A stretch of DNA of 64,000 nucleotides from Coprinopsis marcescibilis (Eukaryota > Basidiomycota > Agaricomycetes > Agaricales > Psathyrellaceae), in assembly GCA_004369085.1 (NCBI GenBank), contig ML210203.1, forward strand, positions 24,114 to 88,113, given 5' to 3'. Position 1 is the first letter of the stretch. Each line of letters begins with the position of its first letter. This document shows positions 36,770-49,900 of the stretch, piece by piece. The notes below the pieces were generated by a model that worked only from the letters and a program-made list of their open reading frames with translations, was not told the origin of the DNA and searched no databases. The translations under genes and the position numbers were made by a program.

Positions 36770-39412
36770 TCAAGCTTTGACGACGAGAGGCGGGGGGACA
36801 AAATCCTTGTGCACCCGCATATGCTGGCCGAGATTATCGTGCCGGCTGAAATCCTTGCCACACCCAGGGAACGGGCATGTGTGCGCTACACAACACCTTC
36901 AGCACCCTTCACAGAAAAAAAAAGGACGGCGACTCACGTTTCTCATTGGTATGAATACTGCGGACGTGCCTCTTCAAATGCTCGCCCCGCGCAAAGCATT
37001 TACCGCAACCCTCCACATCGCAGAGGTACATGCGCGTCCCCTTAGACCCCCCACCTCCCCGACTTTTGCGTCCCAAAGGCGCAGACACAGGCGCAGGACC
37101 TAGCACAATCATCAGCACAAGAAACCCACAACACAAAATCACATACCTGGCGTGCTAGTCTTTTTCAAATCTTCAAGACTGCTATACGTCGGCACCCGAC
37201 GTCCGCGGCTCTTCTTTGTCAAGTTGGGCACAGGCACAGGAACAGGCAAGCTGTTCGTGGGCCGGTTCTTGCGATTGCGCGAGCCATCCTCGCCATCCTC
37301 GACGCTAGGCGAAACAGAACCAGAATCCGACGCGTCTCCATCGCAGACCGAGGGATTCAACGTCTTGAGCCCAGGGACTTGGGGAGACCCCTCGACGGTT
37401 TGAGCGGCGACGGTGGCAGCGTACAAAGAGTACGGATTGTACCTCCCGCTCGCCCTCGCGCGAGCACCACGGCCTCTCCCGCGAGGGGCAGAGACCGACG
37501 ACGACACGGCAGAAACAGCCCTGGACCTCGCCACCGTCGCACCCTTGCTTCTCGACCTCGAGCGCAACACAAACTCTCCATCCTTGTCATCATCATCGCT
37601 CTCATCGCTGCTCGTCAGATCCTCCTCCTCCTCCTGCATCTCTTCGCCGTCAATCTCCCCCTCCGCATCCTCCTCCCCTCCATCCTCCATCTCGGCAGCG
37701 GTCATGGGAGTGAGCGTCTGGGTGCTAGCCTTGCTCCTGGTGGACCGCGCAGTGATCGTCCTGGTCGACGCCCGCTGCTTCACACACTCAATCTCAACCA
37801 TCACCCCATCAGAATCCGAGTCGGAAGAATCAGCGCTGTCATACTCCCTTCCCTCCTTTTGCCATTCCTGGACCACGCCCAAGCCCACTGCCACACTGCC
37901 GACGAGGGTCGGACTCGGGGCAGGATCAAAGTACGACTCTGGCTGCTCGGCGGGGCCGTCACCGAGCATCATGCGAGGCGAGATGCCTGGGTTCATCTCG
38001 ACCGGGTACGACGAGGGACCGATCCCCATATCGATATCCATCCCACCTGCATCAACCTCCATCATGTCCATCTCCACAGCAAACGACTGCTGCTTGCCGT
38101 CCATCATTCCCTCGGAAACAGCGTTCGAGCCCTCGTCGCCATACAACGCGGGGATGCACGTAACAGAGTTGGATGTCATCATCTCGCTCAGCAGGCGTGT
38201 GTTCTCATGGATGACCTGCGGTGGGATCTGGGCCACGGGAGAGTGGGACGAGGTGGAAGAACCAGAGGAAAGGGAAGGAGGGATCGAGCGGGAAGAGGAG
38301 ACAGAGGACGGAGAGGACGGGCCGTAGGGCATGACGAGTGGGACAGAGCGTCTTCGCTGGTCAAACATCCTCTGCCTTTCGCGATACATCTTTTCGTACT
38401 GGCCAGCGTATTCGTCATCCTCGGGGATGCTTCTGGTCGGATCATCAAAGTACTCTTGATGGAGGGGCGACCTTCTTGCTTGCTGGCTCTGCTGGGGCCG
38501 TGGGTGGGCCGATCTCTGCTGGTGGTAGTATGGATGTGAGGAGGGGATGTGGGCCAAGCTCGCCCGCCTCTGCTCTAAAACGGCCTGGGATCCACCGCGT
38601 GCGGACATGATCGCGACAGGAACAGAGCCTGTGTATCCAATGGGCGAAGGGGTCAGTGGAGGGCCACCATAGTCAAACTCGTGACCTGGAGTGAGAGGCA
38701 TGTGCATCTGTGCGGGAGAGAGCGAGGAGAGAGACGAGGCAGGCGATGTCGATGGGTTAAAGTTGAGATTGAGGTTGAGACTGAGAGAATGCTGCTCTGG
38801 TGGTGCTCTGGAGTACGAATAGATCTGGGGTGGCGAGCGGGACTGTGCGGGATGCCATTCACCGAGATCGAGCTCAAAGAGGACGGGCTGGCCGCCACTG
38901 CTGCCACTGCTGGAATGTCGCTGGTGATAGTGGCCATTTCCTGGAAGCATTGGGGGCTGCTGGTGGGGCGAGGCAGGATAGCGGCTGGGGACGGGGGAAT
39001 GAATGGGCACACAGGGCGAAGTGGGTCGTTGGGGGATGTACAGCGGGTCGAGCATGTTTGGCTTTGCTGGACGGCTTGGCTTGGGCGAACCGTCAGAGGC
39101 GGCGTCGGCGATATGTTGGCTCTGCTGCTGATTGATTAGGAAAAAAGCAAGAGTGCAGATAACAGGCACTTACGAGTTGCTGGTACGAATTCATATATGA
39201 AAAGCTGCTGTAGCGTGAGAGGATGAATGCAAGCGGAAAAAGAGAGACACAGACTCGTAGAGTTCAACCTCGCTGGTCGCCGTGTAGACTAGCGGGGGGG
39301 TGGCAAAGGAGACAGTGTCGTCGAATGGGAACATGTAGCTGGCAGATGCATCTGGTGCTCTCGTCTCGGGCAGCATCTTGGGGACAAAGTGGCGGTTGGT
39401 CGCAGAGGGCAT
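36770..39412 (-). CDS. C2H2 zinc-finger transcription factor A (Msn2/Com2-like finger pair)
   Basis: Five exons: 39412-39255, 39204-39174, 39127-37147, 37099-36938 and 36885-36770; 815 residues. Two adjacent C2H2 fingers at the C-terminus (YLCDVEGCGKCFARGEHLKRH and CPFPGCGKDFSRHDNLGQH), joined by HTNEKPH, resemble the fungal Msn2/4-Com2 pair that binds stress-type CCCCT/AGGGG sites. The fingers are split by an intron just after NEK. The long third exon codes Ser/Pro/Gln-rich disorder, several acidic segments (for example EEDAEGEIDGEE and SDESDDDDKDGE) that could be activation regions, and a basic Arg/Gly stretch. The motif PVPNLTKKSRGRRVPT at about 695-710 recurs in factor B. It should act in the nucleus; targets are unknown. 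The start was chosen as the first ATG of the open exon. Confidence 0.9.
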
Positions 39413-40482
39413 TCAAGAAATATCTGCGGCGTCCGGCCGTCGTTAGTTTTGGAATGGAAATGGATAGCGTGGAGGGGCGGGTATTCGAAATCAATTGATG
39501 CCGCGGGTAAACAGTCCAGATGATGTGGAGAAAGGCTAGAGCTTGGCGAGAGTCGCAGTGTGGTCGTCGTGTGTCGTGCAGAGTCGTCGCAGGTCGTGAC
39601 AGGCGCCGTGATCCAGGGCAGATGAGGTGGGATGAGAGTGGAAGGAGAGCTGGCTGACTCGTCGCTGCTGCTCGCTACGGTCACGCCAACTGTTCCCAGA
39701 CGATCTCAGATCTAGATCTAAACTCAATGAGCCGTCCCACTCTTTTGGCTCGCCCGTGCCTAGGATTCCAAATCCATCACTATCAGATAATTCTCACTCG
39801 GATTCCACCGGACTTTGGTCGGCCTTTGCTATCTGCCCAATCCAGCCTGATCCGCTCACCGACTCGGCACACATCCACACCAATTGCCCTCTCACTCCAG
39901 CGCTTAACATCACGCTGAAAGCGATCTCACCTCATAGCGCCTCGTGCCCTTCCATTCCACAATCATTATCATCCACCCACAGCAGTCCCACATCCGAACC
40001 TGACACAGAACATTCCAGAGCTTGCTCGCTTAACTTTGCCAAACCTGGACGTGTGTGCGCGCTAGGCAAGGTATCTTTCTTATCCACGCCGTGATTCCAG
40101 TATCGCGTAAAAGATCTCGTACATACAGCCGCGAATCTGTAGAATATATTCTAAATCACCGATACATCTGATTCGTAAAGGCTATTTCTGGTGTGTATTC
40201 AGATAAGACCCTGCTAAAGGTTGCATCCAAGTTTGAACTCTGTTTTGGCGGCACGGCCACCGTCTAGGCAGCCAAAACTCTCGTTTAGAAAGAGGCTGTA
40301 CTTATGGGGCTCTGGCTAACCCGACATGTTCCTGATTGGGACCTCGTCGGTTACCAACCAACCCTTCGAACTCAGTTGCAGAAACTCATTGGTCCCCAAA
40401 TCAACATGTTATTACATGTATATGTAAAAGGTTTACCGTCAGGGTCGGACGGCCATCGAAGCATTGCGGCAAGACCCTTTTA
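39413..40482. other. Upstream region of C2H2 factor A
   Basis: This lies 5' of factor A and probably contains its promoter and leader. No gene was identified; the open frames are short and unsupported. Confidence 0.45.
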
Positions 40483-40578
40483 GAACAAAACACTATTATT
40501 CAATCCACAGTAGACACTAGCATCATCATCGAACAAATTACTATTATTCAATCCACAGTAGACACTAGCATCATCATC
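40483..40578. repeat. Tandem 48-bp direct repeat, two copies
   Basis: Copy 1 is 40483-40530 and copy 2 is 40531-40578. They differ only at two adjacent positions (AC versus TT at unit positions 8-9). Each unit ends in CATCATCATC. The near-identity points to a recent duplication by slippage or unequal exchange. No function is evident. Confidence 0.9.
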
Positions 40579-40908
40579 ATATACTTACCTACTTACATGT
40601 ACATGTCACCACAAGCGTGAATTTAATCGCGTACCGAGCCACCACCGTCGGAGATGAACACACCGGATTCAGTACTCAGCAACCCCCGTGATGACCACCA
40701 GCCAACCAGTGCACAGTCCGCAGCAGCCCCAGTGCTTGCTTGCTTGCTTAGTCGTAGTAGTTACGCCGAGACAGCTGACGCTTATGCAGAATTTAGAAAC
40801 CTTGACCAACATTCCAGGACCTTTCACTCGAGAAGCAAACCAACATTCACTCACCACTCAACGCCGAGCCCCTCGCACTCGACGTCCAATGATCTACTAC
40901 AACTCCCG

Positions 40909-41747
40909 CTACGAATCCGATAACACCCTACACCAACTCGGCGCATCTTGATCACATCCACTCGTTAAGCTAATCTTTTGCAACCCACCACCCGTACACG
41001 GCCCCTCCCGAGCCCCGCTTTCCAACTCCAAACACCGCTTAAACTTACCAGTAGTAGCAGTAGCAGTAGACTCGAACTTACCCTTCCCTTCCTGCATTCT
41101 CGAATCCCCCGCAGTTTCCCGAACCACGAACCGCAGCAAAGAAGGCAGGGCCTCCCATCGTAACAAAGTTTCTTCCCGCTTCGATTCTTGCGAAGCTCCC
41201 GCATAGTACATACTACATACATGGTACTTACTGTTGTGGGACTCGAAGTGTGGTGCATAGGACATGGGACGGACGCCAAGTAAGTACAACTTCGGCTGGG
41301 CCATATCCATATCCATATCCAAATCTATATCTGCATCTGCTTTCAAGCGAATGACTAACTTTGTGGGATAGTCCTGTACAGGCGGTACTTCCTCATCCAT
41401 GTATGTTTCAGACCAAGATAGCATTTAGATTAGATAGTAGATGGTTCTATTCTTATGTCAGTTGACCACGTAGTAATTAATATGTGGGAGGGCTTTGCTG
41501 AACTAAGTTCCTATGCAAGTTAAATATATCTTTGGCCTTGGATTTACTCACGCCCCTCCTTCCAAAGTTCTTTATGTTCCTCTAGTAAGCTGTCCAAGTT
41601 ATTCCAATCACGAAGTCGCTGCTTCGGCCGGCAGCCAAGGTCCATCACCAGTGCCACCAGTGGCACATCATGCATCAAACCCGCAGCTGGACTCGACTTG
41701 GCCTGGAAATGACTGTCTATCCGATCTAACATCCCAATATTGCTCAC
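40909..41747 (-). pseudogene. Possible small or decayed gene of unknown product
   Basis: Two protein-like minus-strand segments occur in order. The first (41747-41544) ends RPKQRLRDWNNLDSLLEEHKELWKEG and runs into a good 5' splice site GTGAGT. The second (41424-40909) contains PTKLVIRLKADADIDLDMDMDM and, after a possible 45-nt intron beginning GTAAGT, REETLLRWEALPSLLRFVVRETAG. An acceptor at GTACAG before DYPTKLV could join the two. I recognise no family and cannot place a start or a stable full model. Gene fragment, small gene and chance are all possible. Confidence 0.3.
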
Positions 41748-42088
41748 TAGCGAAAGGTCTCCGACGGTTATAGTACATCCATACCGCCCAGCTCGTTCTC
41801 ATCGGCGAACTCTACTAGTACTATTCCTGAGCTCTAACGGCCATCGGCAGTTCCTGATCCGGAACACGTAAAGTGACCAACAAGACACAGACAGTGCGTG
41901 CCATACTCGTTCACCGAGCTACACCACTCTCGATGACTATTTCAGACAATAATCTACAGTCTCAACATCAGATTCTAACACCCTTCCCCGAGCCTCCTCG
42001 CACAATAATCAATTTGTACATAAGAAGCAAGCCAGTACATAACATCAAAGCAGCGTGAACTCAACAGCTCAACGACACGCATTTAGTA

Positions 42089-42869
42089 CAGTCGAACCTG
42101 CCATAACACATACCCTCTCCGTGTACACAGAAATGCATGTGTTATAATATAAGCGGCTATGGGATACTACCACAGGTTTGCTAAAAATAGATAAATAAAT
42201 TTGATTTATTGAATATTAGGATTTTCTGTGAGATTGGTAGATTAGCACCGTTGGAGTAGGCCGTCTGGCTACTCTCGGGCTGGGTAACTCGGGTCAGGCT
42301 CGGTATCGCGTCGAGCAGCCTCGTGGTAGCGTAGGAAGCAAGGTGGGATGTGTATTCGAGAGTCTTGGCGCGTATATACCGCATCCAGTGCGGCTATGCC
42401 ACATAGAATCTAATCTAATCGGGCAAGTCTCACTACTACACCGTGCGTTTTGGAACGTTAGTAGCGCCTCGTGGTGGGTCAAGGCCAGCTCTCAAACTCA
42501 CGCTTTTGCCTATTTCCTGGAAAGCTTTGGAGCAGTGACTAACCCTAACCCAACAAAAGGCGAAAGCAGGTTCGTTTCAAATGGCTCTCGGGTCCTTCAA
42601 ATCCTCGCAAAGCACGAGAAACGGTATGAGGTATGCTACATATGCGGAATTTGACTGATTCTCAGCTGAATGCTCTCCCCGTAGCCGCCCAATTTCTGTC
42701 CCCGCTATGGGTTACCATGGTGTCCAAATGGGTATGGGTTATGGGGTTTCAGTGAGACTATGGGATATGGGGCAGTTTTCCCCGCCCACCAACTCGGTGG
42801 AGGCCGAAACGTATGAGTCTTCGGCAGCTATGGGTTTTGCCAGGTATGGCTTAGTGACAGGTTCGACTG
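42089..42869. mobile_element. 781-bp TA-flanked inverted-repeat element (MITE-like, Tc1/mariner-pogo style)
   Basis: The left end reads TA-CAGTCGAACCTG at 42087-42100. The right end at 42858-42871 is its exact reverse complement, CAGGTTCGACTG-TA. The match continues imperfectly inward for about 27 bp (left CCATAACACATACC, right in reverse complement TCACTAAGCCATACC). TA on both sides matches the target duplication of Tc1/mariner/pogo elements, whose ends often begin CAGT. The interior has no transposase-like open frame, so it would be non-autonomous. A two-unit telomere-like CTAACCCTAACCC lies inside at 42539-42551. Confidence 0.65.
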
Positions 42870-42871
42870 TA

Positions 42872-45800
42872 CTCGGAAGAAACGAGAAACAGCCTTCCAT
42901 TACATATTACTCAACCTATCACTGATCACTGATCTCGCCATCCTACCTCTTAAGCGCTCTCGGCAGGTTCGTCCCACGACACCGGTCGCAACGTTTCGAG
43001 CACCAACTTGCTCTCTCCGCCGTTCTTTCAGTCGCCGACTAGTATTTCATATTTATCATATCCATGAGTCTCTCAGCGCACCGCCCATCGTCGTTCATAG
43101 TACTCCATTTCATACAGAACCTCGCGTCATACCTACCCCAAGCCTTACTCCCAGGCCACTCAAATAGCAAAATTTAATGAAAGGTTCCCGAGTCAGTCGT
43201 TTTCTCCCTCGTGACATCATTACAACAAGTTACTACTAAGTATGGGCTTTCTACTTTGTGGCGTGCTCAGTTCCCATTGGTCCCTCCCCTCCATCTCAGA
43301 ACTTCTCAATCAAGTCAATCCTGAGACCTGAGACGTAATGGATATATGGATATAAGCGCAAGTAGCAGCGAGGGCTGTAAAAACCCTCAGGGTATTGAGT
43401 AACACATCTTGGAATTTGGAACCAAGCCTACAGTGTACCCCACATTAAGATTAAGTATGTACACAAGTACCAGCTTTCAAGATCTAATCTATCTCATATG
43501 TAACAGCCCACAACGTTAACTAACCCAGCGGCAGGCCCCCAACACCTGCTTATGACTCGACTTTACTTCATCTTTATTCCTTCCCGAACAGTCTCCAAAG
43601 TACATACATTCCTGCATTCTCCCGTGTGCCATGCCGCAAAGGGCAACTGGCAGCAGCGACCAGGTACATACATACGTACCTGATTGATCAAGTATGATCG
43701 GGGACTGGCTCGGGCAAACTAAAAGCTTCATGGTCAACCTTAGCGCCAGTAATGTCCCAGCAAGACACGGCTTTAAGAGCTCATGATGGGGGTATATTAT
43801 GCGAGTGAGCCGTCGCGTGACAGGGTTTAATTTAGGTTATGTAGTAGGACCTGGGCGTATGTTCTAGAATATTCCTCCGGCGGGTACTTTAGTGCCTCGC
43901 AGTACTACGATCGATTGAAGCCGCAGCGCAGTGCTTTGTCGGTACCGGTACCGGTAGGCGACGGCGTACATACGCTGATTTACTCGAAGGAGATGGACCG
44001 TCTCAGGGTTCCTGACCGATCATGAGTGAGGGTATGCACGCTTGCTTCAACAAGCGCCCGAGTACTGTATCAACTTTGATGTTGTGCGCCCGCACTGGCT
44101 CTTTGGTGTCAATCCCATGCACCAACTAAGACTAGCACCTCAAATTCAATCCAACTCGATCCTAGTATACTAAAATTCCGGGGTCATCCGAGAACATACC
44201 GTATGCTCTTATCCATCACGGATTGGCATCTCTCTAACCCAAATATCTTATCTCGTCCTATGAAAAATGCATGATAGACGCTCCATGTTCAATCTCATCA
44301 CTTTGCCTGGTCATCAGACCTTTTTTTTTTTATGGAAGCCAGGCTGCAGTGTTATGAAAGATACGAAAGATATGATCATGTACTATGGCCGGAAATGACC
44401 AGGAGAGCGTGTTTTTCTTCCTACCCTAGCATGTTTCTCCGCTCTTGTGTCAATGGTGTTCTCACGGTGCTTCTATTGACATTGACACACTCTACTGTAC
44501 TGTGCATGAACCTATATTATTACTTAGAATCATCTGGGTTCGATCCAGAGTCTTCCATGCGAGAAGCTCGCTGATAGCAGAGTCACGGACCGCGCAAGAA
44601 TCATAAAGCTGATGCCAGTCTCACTGACTAGCTCGTCCCAAAAGGTGCGACCATCGCACGCATACTACAGCTATTGGGCATTTATATAAAAAATACCAAG
44701 GCTGATGGTGATCCCTTGGAACGAAATACAAAGAAAAAGAATCCGGACGCTTTACAATTCCTCCACCTTCGAACTGATCGCCCTAAGGTGCTGTATTACC
44801 AGTACGGACATTGTTCGATATATCAGGACTCAACACGCAGCAAACACGACGCAAAGTGCATCGATTCTCCTTCGGACTTCCTATCTGGTAAATACTCTGC
44901 ATTCGAGCCTTCAGGCTTCATTGGGTCTTCTTCATCTCTACATATCGAGAATATGTACTCGGAATTTAAACAGCCTTCCAAGATGGAGGGTTGGGGTTAC
45001 CATGAAACACCGTGTCGCAATGGTTCTCCGAGATATGGCCGTCCAGGGGAGTCGCGAGGCGATGGGCGGGCCAAACAGAGGTAGGCACGGGCCTGGTCAT
45101 CTCCGGGAGTTCAGCTCCCATATTGAATTGGACTCAGGACCAGATCAAGCATTTGAACGTACGTGCTGTAAGTCTGTACGTATTTCATATGAGGTGCAAC
45201 TCCACCAGCAATGCGAGTGGCACATAAACTGCACATGGAGCCCTATCTCCCCGTCGATCGCACGTGCACACATAATATTAACACACCACACTCGCTCACA
45301 AAATCAAGATGGCCGATCGAATTAGGTATGGGCGTGCACGAGAACAGAACACACCGCTCACCGCTCCACGATCTCAACAGAGATGGCGTCTCGGTGCCGC
45401 ACACACGATCAGCCTAAAGCTCACAGCTCAAAAGCCATGCATGTATTCCCGAGACTTATCACATCTGTACATCCCCGCATTGCCAAAACGGCCAGTGCCT
45501 GAGGTGTGTACCCACATACCGCATGTCTCCCAATTGAGCGCCTGGCCCTTCGAACAAGATAAAATGGAACAAGCGCCCGTCATTTTAAAGATGATAGATG
45601 TTGATACAGCCCGCCCGAGCTCAGCAATAGATGTAAGCATGTGTTATATGTTTCGTTATTCGTCTGCGGCCGCTTACCGTGCTGACCGATGCCAGACAGC
45701 GAGCTCTCAGTCTTCGGAACGAGTGGAAGAGATGAGGTCACGTCCCCGCTGACGTTAGTACATCCATATAATTTGATTAACCGGTGCGGGGAATTGAATG

Positions 45801-46999
45801 TAATAATTTAGATCGGGTTCGTAATCTACTGTGCGCTCACAGCCCATCTTCGGTGAGATTCCTCGCTGTTGTGAACACGAGGCGGGGTGAATAGGTGTAG
45901 TACTACCAGCTCAGAGCGGGTATGTAGATCCTCCAAGGACCCCATCGCACACTGGAACTCCCGCATTCATCAATCAATGCGCCGCTGCAACATGGCGGTA
46001 AGATCCTGGAAGCGAGCCAAGATCTGTAGTACGTACGCGGTGCATCGCCTACCACCCCAACTGTCAACATCGGGGCTATATCTACTGGCTAAGCGAAAAA
46101 GTCGGCAGAGATGAAATACCGTTTGTTGGTTCAAGCCGCGCTAACCGGAATGGATTCAAGAAAAAAAAAAACTGAGAATTTGCATTCAATTCGCACATAT
46201 AACGTAGTACGAGTAACCTTTGCGCATACTATTGCATAAGTAGTCACACGTGCAAGGCGCATTGGAAATTCCTGCAAGATTTGCCATAGCATTATCGGCA
46301 TTGACTCAGTCAGGGTGTGCACCACTGTGATCGAGGGTCCCAAGGAATGTGGATAGGATCTGAAATATTTGACCTCATTGATGTTCAGCGCACAGTACGA
46401 ACTATGAAGTGCGAAAGGCATAATTCCCGCTACTTATCATATGTCGCCAATTGGTATTCATCTCTCTGCGTGCCTGCCAGGTCCGTGGAACTATTTCCAA
46501 TAAAAAAACGAATAAAATTGCGATTCATGTGGCAGCATCGGTGGCGATGCCAACCGTGATGAATCCTACTTGAAAGCTTACAGTCTACATTCTACATTCT
46601 GAAGGTCCTCGTCTCATATGGCCGCCGGTCAACTAGGGACTGCCGTGTACCAGTCGGTATGAGTCAATATGCTCTTAACAGAAACCTGACAGGCTGGTTT
46701 GCGCAGCGCAGCAGCCAACAGCCTCACGGCTTTCACTCAACGCGCAACCGCGCGACGGATCTCAAATTCCGAAGATGCACGAGCACTTCCAATTTTGCGT
46801 CCGAACATTGGGCAAGTCTGGGGCCTGGGCATGTTCTGTTTAGAACATTGATCGCCGCGAACGATTATGGGATACGCAAAAAAATATTGAATATTGAATA
46901 TTTTTTGTTTATTTCCAGACAGCCAGTCCAGATCAGGCCAAATTTTGTCGTTCGCGTGTAGTCAAGTAATTATTGTACCCCACATTCCTTTGTAACAGT
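42872..46999. other. Gene-poor stretch, left part
   Basis: Open frames are short, lie on both strands and have no linked exons. The longest (44705-45325, plus) has no recognisable content and overlaps others in different frames. A short GGTACC run is at about 43,941, poly-T near 44,321 and repeated AATATTG around 46,880-46,905. A T-arm-like hairpin near 44,533 is not a tRNA. I see nothing functional. Confidence 0.45.
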
Positions 47000-49900
47000 T
47001 TTCCCGTATGGCTTGGCACTTATCGTCTCAGGTGGTCGCCAGGACCCTGCCATTCTCTTCCGGGCATAGAAAGTCATAAAACCGGGTTAAACCCTGTTAA
47101 ACCATCAGCAGCCCAACCCCATTGTTGGCCGCGAGCCTCGAGGTAATGCGCAGAGGTCGTCACGTCCACGTCGTGATACCATCGGTGGCCGTGAATCTCG
47201 AGGTCGACGGACGGCCTATGCGCTATCCTAATCACCCACCAAGTCCAACTCGCGATAAGAGAAGGATAAAGGCGGGTTTATCGTCACAATTTTCCACGGC
47301 GGAAAGATCCAAAGACATTGTTTCAATGTCTCTGCAGGAAATCTCGGGGTCTCGTATCGATGTCCACTTACAAAATCGCCTGCAATCGTCCAGTCTTGCC
47401 AAAAAAAACCGCCATAATCCTCCGAAGACCCTCCGTACGAGCCTAGACCCAAATTGTCAACACACCTTCCAAAAGTAATGGCATATCTCTGACCCTGGAT
47501 TTATGACCTGGCGTCATGATTTTCTTCATATCTGGCGGGGTGCTTCTTGACTTCGAACGAGATCCGGACGTGGTCCGGTAATGGAACTTCCATTTCGATG
47601 CACATGGCCCGCCTTAACCCAACTTCCAGCAGCTTCCACCTAACTCTACCCTGCGATTCGACTTCTGGTGGTCATACGCATGTTATCTGGGAAGGGGTGC
47701 TCGTTACTAGGGATATATGCGCAGATGAAGAGACGGCATCAGGCACGTCGTTCGTTCGAGTTGATGGAAGGCAGAATGATAGACCGGGTAGAGTCTAGAG
47801 GCCTGTACCACGTTTCTCGAGCCTCAATAATTGTCCTAGTATCGAACAGAGCCTAACAGTCTCTCGCCGGTGTTTGGTATTCCCAACAATGCCTATTTAG
47901 GAGGCATTTAGAGCTCAGCTCGATCCTTCGAAGGACCTCGGGCGACTTAAATTTGGGGTAATGTGGTTGTTTCGGATCATGGAAAGCCCATGAACGCAGT
48001 CCATGGGAGCCAATGAGGTGCGAATTGTTATGCTACCTATTGTGTTGGAGGAAAAACCTGATGATTGTTGAGCCGTTGACACTCTCCAATGTAATTTCTT
48101 TCAATCAAAGCACAAGTAGTAGGCTCAAGCGACGTGGTAGCTCTAGACACGAGAGCCTGTGGGACATGATAAATCTTGGAACTCTTGAGACAGCGAAACA
48201 TAAACCAGGTGCGGAAGAGACAATCTGAGACCGCCGCTCAAGCTTTATAAACACGAATATGGGACACCATGTGGCGCTGATAGAGTACAGCGCTAGCCCT
48301 AATAACCTAGCCTATGACTGGATGAAAGCGATCAGCAAAGTAAGAAAATCACTGATCAAAATTCGTCTCACATCATACAATTTGTGCCTAAATACTGCTG
48401 GTCATAAGTGCATAAGTTTCAGCAGCACGGACCTGAAATCTATAATAACGATTCCAATGGCTCACCTATCCGCCACATCCTGGGGTGTTTGCTAAGTTCT
48501 AGTGGGTGATTACCAAGAGAACTCGGCGCAGGTAAACGGGAAGGTGTGTACGCGGGGTTCCAACCTGCCCATGTTGCCCGAACATTGTTCGCATATCCTT
48601 AGCCACCACAGCTTCCTATGGGTCTTCACACACAGCCTTTCAAGGGTTCACATCGTCAAGTGGGATCGCACTGAAATCCTTCGCCCAAGGGCCCACAAGC
48701 TCGATTCAAATCGCCTTCTTCATCTTGATGACTCCGAAAGATTGGTTGATCAGACACCGACGTTCTTGAATTAGGCCACCTTGGGTAAATGCTTCATGGA
48801 ATGTAAACACCATATCATCAACGCCACGATTCCTTTCCGCCCTTCGGCTGAAAGCCCCCATGGTGGTGCCAGTGGGATAGCTTCACTGGCCATAATCGTT
48901 TGGCTCTCGCCTGGTTACAAACTGTGGGGCACCCGCCAAGAAGACGACATAGAAGATAGGTTCTTTACCCAAGGACTTTGTTGCGTATCTCCTCCAGCCA
49001 GTTTCCGTTAGGTGCCAGGTAGATAGCCCAGTCAATGAAGGTCCTTCCGGTATCGGTGACGGAGGGTATGCCGTGAACACAAATGCCAGGCTGGAGGTTT
49101 GACGTAAAACGATAGGAAGGGACGCACTGACTCCGTATAGCTTCAATAATTAACACACTATGGGTGACGATGAGCCTTTTCTCAAGTGGATGTGTTGTTT
49201 TGACTTACACGTCTTTTGGAAACAGTGACCTGAAGGCTCATGACTGAAGTTAAGGCGAGCGACAGCACTCCAGTGTCCAAGCTTACGTCTACACAATTGT
49301 ACTTTGACGAAGCTAACAGTATTCACAAATCTCTACAACCATTCGGAAAGGTTAATACAATTCGACACCGAAAACACAGACCAATTACCGAATCGGGATG
49401 ACCCGAATTGCGTATGTATCCAGAATCCAGGAATAAGGCGATTCCCTTCGAGGCGGTTCTCCGTAGAACAGGAAGAATTGTCGAATCGAAAGTGAATGTT
49501 CCCACCGTTGACCAAAGAAGTCTCGATAACAGAAGACCTGTGCAATTCATCAGTCACAAGTACCGTACTCTATGGAACCAAACTTACAAAGGTGGAGCTC
49601 TCAGTCGAGAGTCACCTAGGTACGAAATAGAACATCTGGAATGGTCTTTAAGCCCCTTCTGACCCCTGCTTTAAGCTGACCCAAGGCTACAAGGCCAACG
49701 ATTGACTGCCTCTAGCTCATGTTTGGTTCCATCTACGAGGGTATTTCGAGAACCACAAGGAGAAGGACCACCGCTGGTTAACGGTGTTTCACCGCCGATT
49801 GACATAGATAGGCGGTTCTAATAGACTTACGGAAATATCCAGGAACAGCAGAGATCTAGAATGGGTAGATGCTAATCAGGCATTATCGCCCGAAATGTCG

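Noticed and set aside
37379..38539. Plus-strand open frames of 386 and 304 codons within C2H2 factor A
   Set aside because: Antisense to the long exon; low-complexity codons create them by chance.
42539..42551. CTAACCCTAACCC, resembling telomere repeats
   Set aside because: Only two units, inside the inverted-repeat element; easily due to chance.
44306..44405. CCTGGTCAT / ATGACCAGG inverted repeat
   Set aside because: Only 9 bp with no target duplication; not distinguishable from chance.
44528..44550. T-arm-like hairpin with GGTTCGATCC
   Set aside because: The full tRNA cloverleaf and acceptor stem could not be formed and the arm pairs poorly in the standard register.
44674..45325. Long plus-strand open frames of 136 and 206 codons
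   Set aside because: They overlap in different frames, have no domain or splice-linked partner and lie in the gene-poor island.
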